Source: Owenweeksia sp. TMED14 (GTDB lineage: Bacteria; Bacteroidota; Bacteroidia; Flavobacteriales; Schleiferiaceae). From it: 23,373 nt of DNA. Both the position numbers and the translations under genes were made by a program. The notes beneath the pieces are model-generated. The model did no database searches and was not told the origin of the DNA. It saw only the letters and a list, made by a program, of their open reading frames with translations. The stretch is from positions 19,659 to 43,031 of the forward strand of contig NHBT01000024.1 of NCBI GenBank assembly GCA_002167805.1, read 5' to 3'. Positions 16,335-23,373 of the stretch are shown piece by piece (the stretch's first letter is position 1; every line of letters starts with the position of its first letter).

Positions 16335-17692
16335 ATTTCACGATCAATGTTCCAATTCTCAAGGTATTCAGCAACTCTTTTGATGAACATGCCACCAAGG
16401 GCACCATCAACGACTCTGTGATCATAAGAATGCGACAGAAACATCTTATGACGAATTGCAATTGCGTCTCCTTCGGGAGTCTCAATAACTGCTGGAATTT
16501 TTCGGATTGCACCCAATGCCAAAATTGCAACTTGAGGTTGATTGATAATGGGGGTCCCCATTACATTTCCAAAAGTTCCAACGTTTGTTACCGTATAAGT
16601 GCCACCAGAAATATCATCTGGTTTCAATTTGTTTTCACGGGCATTTTGTGCTAGCTCATTGACCTCTTTTGCTAAACCAGATAAACTAAATCTATCTGCG
16701 TTTTTAATTACAGGAACGATAAGGTTACCATTTGGAAGCGCGGTTGCCATTCCAAGGTTTATTGATTTATGCGAAATAATCTTATTTCCATCTACACTAA
16801 CATTGATGTTTGGAAAATCTTTTATTGCTCTTACAACTGCTTCCAGGAATATTGGAGTGAATGTAAGTCGATTATTTTCACGCTTTTCAAACTCACTTTT
16901 TACCCTTTTTCTCCAAATCACAATGCTCGTAACATCAGCCTCTACAAATGAAGTCACGTGCGGAGATACTTTTTTGCTCATTACCATGTGATCTGCAATG
17001 AGTTTTCGCATTCGATCCATTTCTACGATATCACCATTTTCCTCTGAAGAGATACTTTGAGTCGAAAAATTATTCTCAATTTTTTCAGGTTGAGACAGGG
17101 GAGATTCGGAGGGATCTGGTTTTATTTCCCCAAAATCCTTGGTTTGAGAACTATTTCTATTAAGAAATTCCATTAAATCCTGTTTTGTCACTCGACCTTC
17201 ATTTCCTGTTCCTGGTATGCTATCTAATATCTCTTGAGATAATCCTTCTTCCTTAGCAATACTTCTCACTAGTGGACTATAGAATCGGCCTGCACTTTCT
17301 CTGGATATTTTTGAAATATCGGAGGCAGTCGATTCCGAAGGAACAAATGGAACTTTTTCGTTAAAAGTTTTATTTTCTGTTTGAATATTTTCAATTGGCT
17401 TGGTTTCTTTTGATTCAAGTTGAGGTTTAGAACTGGTCGAATCAGCATTTTCCTCGGATTCAGTTGAAATGTGAGCGATTACCTGACCAACTTGAATCAC
17501 ATCATTTACTTGAAACAAAATTTTGGATAATTTTCCAGATACAGGGCTAGGCAGATCGCTATCCACTTTGTCAGTTGCAATAGTCAAAACGGATTCATCC
17601 ATGGAAATGGTATCTCCCTCTTTTTTTAGCCATTCAGTAATGGTTGCTTCTGCTACAGATTCGCCCATCTTGGGCATGGTTAATTCAAACAT
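16331..17692 (-). CDS. 2-oxo acid dehydrogenase E2 (lipoyl acyltransferase)
   Basis: E2 moves the acyl group from the lipoyl arm to CoA in a 2-oxoacid dehydrogenase complex. The 453-residue protein has one lipoyl domain (1-78, lipoylated K42 in TIATDKVDSDLP), a flexible Ser/Glu-rich linker, a peripheral-subunit-binding domain (about 137-177, FYSPLVRSIAKEEGLSQEIL), a second linker, and the catalytic domain (about 222-453). That domain ends in LSHSYDHRVVDGALGG, with H425 and D429 of the HxxxDG active site. The sequence style suggests a branched-chain or broad-specificity E2, but pyruvate cannot be excluded. No E1 or E3 gene lies nearby. It is 28 bases after the glycosyltransferase gene and overlaps the exonuclease gene by four bases. 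Confidence 0.92.
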   Translation of the reverse strand: MFELTMPKMGESVAEATITEWLKKEGDTISMDESVLTIATDKVDSDLPSPVSGKLSKILFQVNDVIQVGQVIAHISTESEENADSTSSKPQLESKETKPIENIQTENKTFNEKVPFVPSESTASDISKISRESAGRFYSPLVRSIAKEEGLSQEILDSIPGTGNEGRVTKQDLMEFLNRNSSQTKDFGEIKPDPSESPLSQPEKIENNFSTQSISSEENGDIVEMDRMRKLIADHMVMSKKVSPHVTSFVEADVTSIVIWRKRVKSEFEKRENNRLTFTPIFLEAVVRAIKDFPNINVSVDGNKIISHKSINLGMATALPNGNLIVPVIKNADRFSLSGLAKEVNELAQNARENKLKPDDISGGTYTVTNVGTFGNVMGTPIINQPQVAILALGAIRKIPAVIETPEGDAIAIRHKMFLSHSYDHRVVDGALGGMFIKRVAEYLENWNIDREI

Positions 17693-17720
17693 CTTAAAAA
17701 ATTTCTTCTACAAATTTAAT

Positions 17721-19553
17721 TCAAATGAGGCCGTTGAAGAATGCGTAAATATCAAATTCAGGTCTCCAATGGTGAGCATATCTTATATCAGCAAATTTAA
17801 TCAAGTTAGAATTTGTTAATTGACCAGAGTGACAAAAGACACCATCTCTAAGCGATGGTAAACCAATGGGTTTTTTTGAGATGTAACCAACCCATATTTT
17901 TTTTTGCAAAAAGATTTCTGGTAAGTTTTTTATGACGTAACGCCCTTTTGGGGACCATATAAAAATTGGAATTCCAATTATCACAACAAATGTGATTAAT
18001 ATGTTCAAGATATTTTTTGTTCTTTTTATTTCTGGCTTTGATAAAGCGGCTATGGATAAGTCTGATGAGGTCTGATAATCATCACTACCTAAGGTCCATG
18101 ATGCGTATTTAAAACGATATTTTAAATTATTTTTCCTTAAAAAAATCATAGCTCGAATGATCTTTTTAAGATCAATTTTTTCAGGATAAAAATGAATTTC
18201 TGAGAATTGTAGAGGGTCTTTCTGAGTTAGTAAGTCATCTATGGAAATATCATAATTTGTCATTTGGTTAATTGGTTCAGAACTATCCCTATTTACGTGA
18301 GCTACACTATTCTGAGAAATTCTGAGAAGACGATCTCTAGATCCAATGTTCAATAAGAATTTAATTAATAAAAAGGTTATGAAAAATATTAGGCATGAAA
18401 TCACAATTAATATTCTTGAGAATCTTAAATCCGATGGCAAAAGAGAGTAAAAAATGAGTAATACTGATGTTGAGGTTATAAAACCTGTGAAATAGCGAAT
18501 AATAGATGCATTATTCGAGTAGGCCCCATTAATAATCATGCTGCCTACCCAAAGAGTAAGGTATGCTGGGAGCAATCGATCTATGAATATAGAAGGATAG
18601 TGGCCTCCGTTTGGGTATCTGTAGTTGCTTTCCCAGAAACTGATAAATTCATTTGCGAGAAAAAAACCAATTATGAATGTGAGCAAAATTGGTAGTGCTG
18701 TAAAAAGGTACTTCCTTATAATTGTGGACGATGCTTTGGTGTATATTCCTAATCGTATCAAAAAGCTGTATGAACGCGCATTGGTTTTCAAGTGTTTTTT
18801 GAAAAATATATCCATCGATTGATGAAAATTTTTTACATATGACCAAGATGAATGTTTTGTACTCTCTCCTTTAAAGTGGATGATTGGGCTTGTAGCAAAG
18901 TACCGGTTTTCATAATCTAATTCCATTATTCTGTATGATAAATCAATATCTTCTCCGTACATAAAAAAAGCCTCGTCAAAGCCATGACTTTTATTTAAAG
19001 CTTCTTTAGAAAGCATCATCCACGCACCGCAGTGAATTTGAGACTGAGCATTTTCGCTTTCAGCTACGTTTCCTAAATAATAACCTGCCCATTTTTTACT
19101 TTTAGGAAACAGTTTTGCGAGACCAATGATTCGATAAAAAGCTACCCATGGCGTAGGGAAACCCCTTTTAGATTCCGGTAGAAAATTTCCTTTTCCATCA
19201 ATCATTCTGCACCCCAAGGAACCTAAATTTGGGAAATCACGAAACTCTTTTAAGGCAAGTTCAAAATTATCTTCTCCTACAATAGTATCGGGATTTAGAA
19301 ATAGAATATAATCACCCGTTGCTTGTTTTGCAGCGATATTATTGGCGGTCCCAAAACCTAAATTTGATTTATTTTGAATTAAATGAACGGAGGGGAAATT
19401 TGATTTTATGTGTTCTACGCTATCATCTTTTGAAAAATTATCAATAACAATAATTTCTACATCAATATTTTTTGATGCTCTAATTACAGACTTTAAGCAT
19501 TGATCAAGATATGCTTTAACATTATAACTAACTATTATAACGGATAAATCCAT
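17721..19553 (-). CDS. GT2 glycosyltransferase fused to membrane and sugar-transferase-like segments
   Basis: The N-terminal 250 residues are a GT-A fold GT2 enzyme of the rhamnosyltransferase type: MDLSVIIVSYN, NLGFGTANNIA, the metal-binding FLNPDT (D89), and CGAWMMLSKEA with GFDEAFFMYGEDIDLSYRI. Four or so membrane segments follow (about 282-300, 328-345, 355-372, 380-402). A soluble stretch (about 405-500, SEIHFYPEKIDLKKIIRAMI) resembles the nucleotide-binding sensor of polyprenyl sugar-phosphate transferases. Then come another membrane segment (514-533) and a tail (WVGYISKK, RYAHHWRPEFDIYAFF) like the end of such transferases. The catalytic sugar-transferase core is missing. It probably acts at the inner membrane in surface-polysaccharide or lipid-linked glycan assembly. 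The ATG at 19553, four bases past the recR stop, is chosen because it begins directly at the GT2 strand. Confidence 0.87.
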   Translation of the reverse strand: MDLSVIIVSYNVKAYLDQCLKSVIRASKNIDVEIIVIDNFSKDDSVEHIKSNFPSVHLIQNKSNLGFGTANNIAAKQATGDYILFLNPDTIVGEDNFELALKEFRDFPNLGSLGCRMIDGKGNFLPESKRGFPTPWVAFYRIIGLAKLFPKSKKWAGYYLGNVAESENAQSQIHCGAWMMLSKEALNKSHGFDEAFFMYGEDIDLSYRIMELDYENRYFATSPIIHFKGESTKHSSWSYVKNFHQSMDIFFKKHLKTNARSYSFLIRLGIYTKASSTIIRKYLFTALPILLTFIIGFFLANEFISFWESNYRYPNGGHYPSIFIDRLLPAYLTLWVGSMIINGAYSNNASIIRYFTGFITSTSVLLIFYSLLPSDLRFSRILIVISCLIFFITFLLIKFLLNIGSRDRLLRISQNSVAHVNRDSSEPINQMTNYDISIDDLLTQKDPLQFSEIHFYPEKIDLKKIIRAMIFLRKNNLKYRFKYASWTLGSDDYQTSSDLSIAALSKPEIKRTKNILNILITFVVIIGIPIFIWSPKGRYVIKNLPEIFLQKKIWVGYISKKPIGLPSLRDGVFCHSGQLTNSNLIKFADIRYAHHWRPEFDIYAFFNGLI

Positions 19554-19557
19554 AATC

Positions 19558-20175
19558 TTAATTACTAAGGGTAGATTCAAAAAGAACTCTCTGCTGCAGG
19601 GATTTACTTAATGTAATTTCATCAGCATATTCGAGAGAGTCACCAATGGGCAGACCCCTTGCGATAGATGTTAGTTTTAAAGGTAAATCACCAATTTGTC
19701 GATATATATAAAAGGCGGTAGTGTCACCTTCCATGGTCGCGCTTAATGCCATTATGACTTCTTCAGAATCATTGCTTTTGATCCTATTCACCAATTCTTC
19801 AATTGTTAAATCACTGGGGCCAAGCCCATCCATTGGGGAAATTAGACCACCCAAGACATGGTATTTACCTCTGAATGCATTTGTTTTTTCTAATGCTAAA
19901 ACATCTCGAATATCCTCAACAACGCAAATAGATTTATCATCGCGTTTTGGATCACTACAAATTGAGCATTTTGGACTATCGCTTATGCTATGACAATTTT
20001 CACAAAATTGAACATTTCTTCCTAAATCTTGTATCGATGATGCAAGATTTTCCATTCTATCATTCCCTTGCCTTATGAGATAAAGAATTAATCGAAGAGC
20101 TGAACGTCTACCAATTCCTGGTAGTCGCGACAATTCTCTAACCGCTCGTTCCATTGTTTTCGAAGGAAGTTCCAT
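19558..20175 (-). CDS. recR: Recombination mediator RecR
   Basis: RecR works with RecO and RecF to load RecA onto SSB-coated gapped DNA. The 205-residue protein shows the N-terminal helix-hairpin-helix (LSRLPGIGRRSALRLILYL), a C4 zinc finger (C58, C61, C70, C73 in CENC and CSIC), and a Toprim domain (about 81-175) with VVEDIRDVLALEK and GLISPMDGLGP. The C-terminal LARGLPIGDSLEYADEITL-like block is also family-typical. The ATG at 20175 gives the usual MELPSK start; an in-frame GTG two codons upstream is less likely. It is the first gene of a five-gene minus-strand operon and diverges from the symporter gene with 29 bases between the two starts. Confidence 0.95.
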   Translation of the reverse strand: MELPSKTMERAVRELSRLPGIGRRSALRLILYLIRQGNDRMENLASSIQDLGRNVQFCENCHSISDSPKCSICSDPKRDDKSICVVEDIRDVLALEKTNAFRGKYHVLGGLISPMDGLGPSDLTIEELVNRIKSNDSEEVIMALSATMEGDTTAFYIYRQIGDLPLKLTSIARGLPIGDSLEYADEITLSKSLQQRVLFESTLSN

Positions 20176-20180
20176 TATCA

Positions 20181-20210
20181 CAAAAGTACGCCATCTTTAC
20201 AGGCATGAAA
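20181..20210 (-). promoter_or_regulatory. Candidate recR-operon promoter, near-leaderless
   Basis: The minus strand carries TACTTTTG at 20188-20181, an exact TAnnTTTG box, only five bases before the recR ATG. A TTTC at 20210-20207 stands 18 bases upstream in place of TTTG, so the -33 element is imperfect. The transcript would begin at or next to the start codon. The promoter also lies over the first codons of the divergent symporter gene. Confidence 0.38.
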
Positions 20211-21644
20211 CCAGAATACATTTTGCTTCTTATGTTTAGCTATTTTGCTTTGCTTATTATTGTTGCAAAAGCAAGTACAAAGAGAGGAGATAATGCTACT
20301 TTCTTTGTAGGAAATCGTCAATCTCCGTGGTGGCTTGTATGTTTTGGGATGATTGGCGCTTCATTGAGTGGAGTGACTTTTATTTCGGTTCCTGGTTGGG
20401 TCGAATCTTCAGGTATGGCTTATATGCAAATGGTGTTGGGATATGTCGTTGGCTATTTCTGTATTGCTTTTATTTTATTACCCATATATTACAGGTATAA
20501 TACGACTACAATCTATGGTTTTTTATCTCAGAGATATGGAGAAATAGCACATAAAACAGGTGCGACATTTTTTATTTTATCCCGATGGTTAGGAGCTTCT
20601 TTTCGTCTTTATCTGGTTGCAGCAATTCTTCAGTCTTTAGTATTTGATCAACTTGGAGTTAGTTTTATTTGGACAGTGATAATAACATTAGCATTAATTT
20701 GGATTTATACGAATCGAGGTGGCATACGCACAGTTATTTTTACAGATACTCTTCAAACTTTGGCCATGCTTGGAGCTGTATGTCTTTCAATTTATTATGT
20801 TTATCAATCATTAGATAATTCTGATGGAATTTTAAAGACCATATTTTCTCAGGAAGAGTCAAAATGGTTTTTCCCAGATGCAACAGATGGCCGAAATTTC
20901 TGGAAACAATTTTTAGGTGGAGTTTTTATAACCCTGGCTATGACAGGTCTGGACCAAGACATGATGCAAAAGAATTTAACTTGTAGAAACCTAAGGGAAG
21001 CTCAGTTTAATATGATAACTCTCTCGGGTATTCTTGTCTTTGTAAACATACTTTTTTTATCCTTAGGGGTGCTCTTGCTAGTTTATGCTCGTCAAGAGGG
21101 AATTGATGCTCATGGGGATCAGTTATTTCCTGCAGTTGCAAATTATTTTGATATACCATTAATAGTAGGACTTTTATTTTTTATTGGTTTAATAGCTGCG
21201 GCATACTCATCAGCAGATTCAGCATTAACATCGCTAACCACCTCTTTTTGTGTAGATATTTTGGGCGTAGAAAAAATGAAAGAGTCAAGGGCGTTACTAA
21301 TTAGAAAAAGAGTTCATATTGGGATGACTTTGGCAATTGTACTTTTAATTATTCTTGCACGGCCATTTGTTGATGCATCGATAATAAAAAATATTTTTAC
21401 TGCGGCGGGATATACTTATGGCCCATTGCTTGGGCTTTTCGCTTTTGGAATTTTATCCAAGTCTAGTATTCAAAATAAGTTTGTCATTCCAGTAGCCGCA
21501 TTATTGAGTCCAATTTCAACTTATGTTATAAGTTGGATATCTCCGATATATTGGAACTACACTTTTGGATTTGAAATCATATTATTAAACGGTTTACTAA
21601 TGACCACGATGCTTTACTTAAGTTCGACAAAAGAGTATAGATGA
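20205..21644 (+). CDS. Sodium:solute symporter (SSS family)
   Basis: This is a 479-residue, highly hydrophobic protein with about 13 predicted membrane helices, the LeuT-fold layout of SSS transporters, which couple Na+ entry to uptake of a sugar, amino acid, carboxylate or similar solute. Family features include YFVGNRQSPWW-like N-terminal wording (here FFVGNRQSPWWLVCFGMIGA), the TGLDQDMMQKNLTCRNLREAQ block after helix 6, and FIGLIAAAYSSADSALTSLTTSFCVDILG, where the serine-rich part contributes to the sodium site. The substrate cannot be told. The ATG at 20205 (MKPEYILLLMFSYFALL) is preferred over an in-frame upstream start that would reach back inside recR. Expression would start in the 29-base divergent gap or within recR. 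Confidence 0.92.
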   Translation: MKPEYILLLMFSYFALLIIVAKASTKRGDNATFFVGNRQSPWWLVCFGMIGASLSGVTFISVPGWVESSGMAYMQMVLGYVVGYFCIAFILLPIYYRYNTTTIYGFLSQRYGEIAHKTGATFFILSRWLGASFRLYLVAAILQSLVFDQLGVSFIWTVIITLALIWIYTNRGGIRTVIFTDTLQTLAMLGAVCLSIYYVYQSLDNSDGILKTIFSQEESKWFFPDATDGRNFWKQFLGGVFITLAMTGLDQDMMQKNLTCRNLREAQFNMITLSGILVFVNILFLSLGVLLLVYARQEGIDAHGDQLFPAVANYFDIPLIVGLLFFIGLIAAAYSSADSALTSLTTSFCVDILGVEKMKESRALLIRKRVHIGMTLAIVLLIILARPFVDASIIKNIFTAAGYTYGPLLGLFAFGILSKSSIQNKFVIPVAALLSPISTYVISWISPIYWNYTFGFEIILLNGLLMTTMLYLSSTKEYR

Positions 21645-21674
21645 GATAAAGAATAAAATACTAATGTCTAGTCT

Positions 21675-22214
21675 GTGAATAAACTAAAAATAAATGAAAA
21701 TTATAAAGAATTTTTAACCAGTAGACTAATTATAAAGCCTACCAGCTTGGAAGATGCTGATTTAATTTATTTAATAATGAACTCTCCGAAGTTCATGAAA
21801 TATGTTGGAGATAGAAAAATAAATTCCATTCAAGATGCTAAAGAGTATATTCAAAATAGGATACTTCCACAATTGTACTCAGTAGGATATTCGAATTATT
21901 CAATTCTCCTTAAGAAAAATAAAAAGAAAATTGGCATTTGTGGACTTTATCATAGAGAGGGTATTGATGGAGTTGATTTAGGTTTTGGAGTTTTTCCTGA
22001 GCACGAAGGTTTTGGATATGCTTACGAGGCGTCTAAGCAACTGGTAAATGCGGCATTTGAGGAATTTGGATTTCAGGAAATTAAAGCCATTACAGCCAAA
22101 GAAAACTACGCATCTCAAAAACTTCTAAAGAGATTAGGCTTCGAATTTGAAGGTCTTACAAATTTCTTTAATGATACTGAGGAATATCTTTTTAGAATAA
22201 AAAGGTCGGCATGA
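21675..22214 (+). CDS. GNAT-family N-acetyltransferase (RimJ/RimL-like), GTG start
   Basis: This is a 179-residue GNAT with a RimJ/RimL-type N-terminal strand (LTSRLIIKPTSLEDADLIYLIMN), the acetyl-CoA loop in PEHEGFGYAYEASKQL (about residues 110-125), and the conserved ENYASQKLLKRLGFEFEG block. The substrate is unknown; candidates are protein N-termini, small amines or antibiotics. The only usable start ahead of the conserved region is a GTG at 21675, since a TAG stop lies two codons upstream. A four-codon reading frame, ATG at 21664 to TGA at 21678, overlaps that GTG, which could help translational coupling. It lies 30 bases after the symporter gene and is probably cotranscribed with it. Confidence 0.82.
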   Translation: MNKLKINENYKEFLTSRLIIKPTSLEDADLIYLIMNSPKFMKYVGDRKINSIQDAKEYIQNRILPQLYSVGYSNYSILLKKNKKKIGICGLYHREGIDGVDLGFGVFPEHEGFGYAYEASKQLVNAAFEEFGFQEIKAITAKENYASQKLLKRLGFEFEGLTNFFNDTEEYLFRIKRSA

Positions 22215-22253
22215 CTTTTTAGAGTATTAAAAACATTTATTTCTATTCTAGAA

Positions 22254-23373
22254 TTAGTTCTTGATAAACGAAATCGTTTTTCGAGTTCCTTTTGCAGATA
22301 TTCTCATTAAATATTGACCTGATGCTAGTGTTTTAATATTTAAGGTCTTTTCCGAGGACAAGTTACCGCTGAACACAATTCTTCCAAGAGCATCGATGAC
22401 TTCTATATTTTCAATTTCCACATCTCTTGGGCCAATTAGTTTAATTATATCTTGACTTGGATTTGGCAATAAAGACCATTCTATTTGCATGGTTTCATCA
22501 TTTCCAACGCCAGATATTTGAATCAATACTCCGGTAGAATCCCATCCACAATCATTGTATGAGGCTAAAGAGACATTGTAAGACCCTCCGCTAGAAGGAT
22601 AGGAGTGTGTTGGGCTTTGAAGACTACTGCTGGATCCGTCACCAAAGTCCCAATTCCATTGGGTTGGTGATCCACTCGAATTATCTGAAAAACTTACAGT
22701 TTGCCCGCTGATACCATATGTGAAACCTGCAGAGACCGGTTGATTTATATTGAATGAAAGCGTATCTATATCTGTTCCACCCGAGTTTGTGAGAGAAAGA
22801 GTGGTAGATTTAGAACCGCTTGAAAAGTAAATAACAGAATGCGGTCCAACTCCATTTGCGCTACTTGGTATCGAGCCTGGGCCGAAATCCCAAGAAGCAA
22901 TTGCCGTTCCCGGATTTACAGCTTGAAAAACAACAGTGTCGTTCATGCATGTAGTACTGGATATTGAACTATTAATAACTGCATTTGGGCTACTGGCTCC
23001 CAGGTCATAAACTCTAACATTGTCAATGTGAAGATTATTTCCATATCCATTGATAGCAGCAAATCTGAATTTTACACTCGGTCCAGAGAATCCAGTTGAG
23101 AGAAAAACCGTATCCTCACGCCACTGTCCGGAACTATTTGGTACAAATGTTCCTGTCTGGGAAGGAACAGTTGCGAGTACATTACCCGATTTTAAATAGC
23201 CAGAACCAACCCATGAGCTTCCGCAATTTGAAGAAACATCGATCCTCAGACCATCAGAATAATTTGAGTTGTATTCGGCATATGCAACATCAAAAATGAG
23301 AACGGGTTGCGATGTTCCTGTTAGGTCGATGCCAGGGGTTATAAGATAATCTTCTTGTAACGGAGCATTATAA
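22254..23373 (-). CDS. 3' part of a T9SS-sorted protein with jelly-roll and PKD domains (5' end outside the window)
   Basis: The frame is open from the window edge to the stop at 22254, about 373 residues, so the ATG at 22946 is internal, not the start. In order: a jelly-roll module from the edge to about 23005 (ITPGIDLTGTSQPVLIFDVA, closing on NGYGNNLHIDNVRVYD), a first PKD-like module (CMNDTVVFQAVNPGTAIASW), a second PKD module (SFSDNSSGSPTQWNWDFGDG), and a T9SS type A sorting domain (WSLLPNPSQDIIKL, then LASGQYLMRISAKG). The jelly roll followed by PKD resembles the C-terminal half of Bacteroidota M43 (cytophagalysin-type) metalloproteases, but no catalytic zinc motif is in view, so an enzyme identity is only a guess. 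It is convergent with the GNAT gene, with 39 bases between the stops. Confidence 0.88.
   Translation of the reverse strand, partial: YNAPLQEDYLITPGIDLTGTSQPVLIFDVAYAEYNSNYSDGLRIDVSSNCGSSWVGSGYLKSGNVLATVPSQTGTFVPNSSGQWREDTVFLSTGFSGPSVKFRFAAINGYGNNLHIDNVRVYDLGASSPNAVINSSISSTTCMNDTVVFQAVNPGTAIASWDFGPGSIPSSANGVGPHSVIYFSSGSKSTTLSLTNSGGTDIDTLSFNINQPVSAGFTYGISGQTVSFSDNSSGSPTQWNWDFGDGSSSSLQSPTHSYPSSGGSYNVSLASYNDCGWDSTGVLIQISGVGNDETMQIEWSLLPNPSQDIIKLIGPRDVEIENIEVIDALGRIVFSGNLSSEKTLNIKTLASGQYLMRISAKGTRKTISFIKN

Noticed and set aside
22245..22254. Perfect 10-bp palindrome ATTCTAGAAT between the convergent GNAT and T9SS genes
   Set aside because: It is short and AT-rich, lacks a loop or T-run, and a palindrome of this size is expected by chance in a window of this length.
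22946..22946. ATG at 22946 as the start of the PKD/T9SS protein
   Set aside because: The frame is open upstream to the window edge and encodes a recognisable jelly-roll module, so this methionine is internal.

Overview
The window is ordinary chromosomal DNA of a Bacteroidota member, most likely a free-living, aerobic flavobacterium-like lineage. The evidence is the low GC, two proteins ending in type IX secretion (T9SS) type A sorting domains, TAnnTTTG-type -7 promoter boxes in front of several starts, long-form GAPDH, an O2-dependent MiaE, and the gene neighbourhoods dapF-GNAT-mltG and recR-GT2-E2-exonuclease-FAH, which I remember from flavobacterial genomes (recollection, not a search). I see no RNA gene, CRISPR array, transposase, phage gene or att site, and no intergenic gap exceeds 180 bases.

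Left block (1-2380): a partial minus-strand gene that may encode a secreted protein (1-128) diverges from a plus-strand run miaE, gcvT and an Lrp/AsnC regulator. Next (2393-5484, minus): long GAPDH and an HtrA/DegP periplasmic protease, with a possible terminator and a gap promoter between them. Divergent from htrA lies the plus-strand operon dapF, GNAT acetyltransferase, mltG (5552-7865), which is weighted to peptidoglycan: DapF supplies meso-DAP and MltG cleaves glycan strands. Its last gene runs 26 bases into the convergent clpB (7840-9966). That ClpB naturally lacks the N-terminal domain.

Middle (10097-14908, minus): a 1603-residue secreted protein built of five jelly-roll modules alternating with four Ig/CARDB-like modules and ending in a T9SS sorting domain. 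Upstream of it is a tight minus-strand operon, read from the right: recR, a large glycosyltransferase with a sugar-transferase-like tail, a 2-oxoacid dehydrogenase E2, a DnaQ-type exonuclease and an FAH-family hydrolase. The last three overlap by ATGA junctions.

Right (20205-23373): a sodium:solute symporter divergent from recR, a GTG-started GNAT, then the 3' part of a second T9SS-sorted protein (jelly roll, PKD modules, sorting domain) whose 5' end lies outside the window.

I did not find a clear novel multi-gene system. The most interesting points are the single-form N-less ClpB with a 12-bp inverted repeat upstream, two near-leaderless promoter/start arrangements sharing the same TACTTTTG octamer, the modular T9SS protein, and the chimeric glycosyltransferase.
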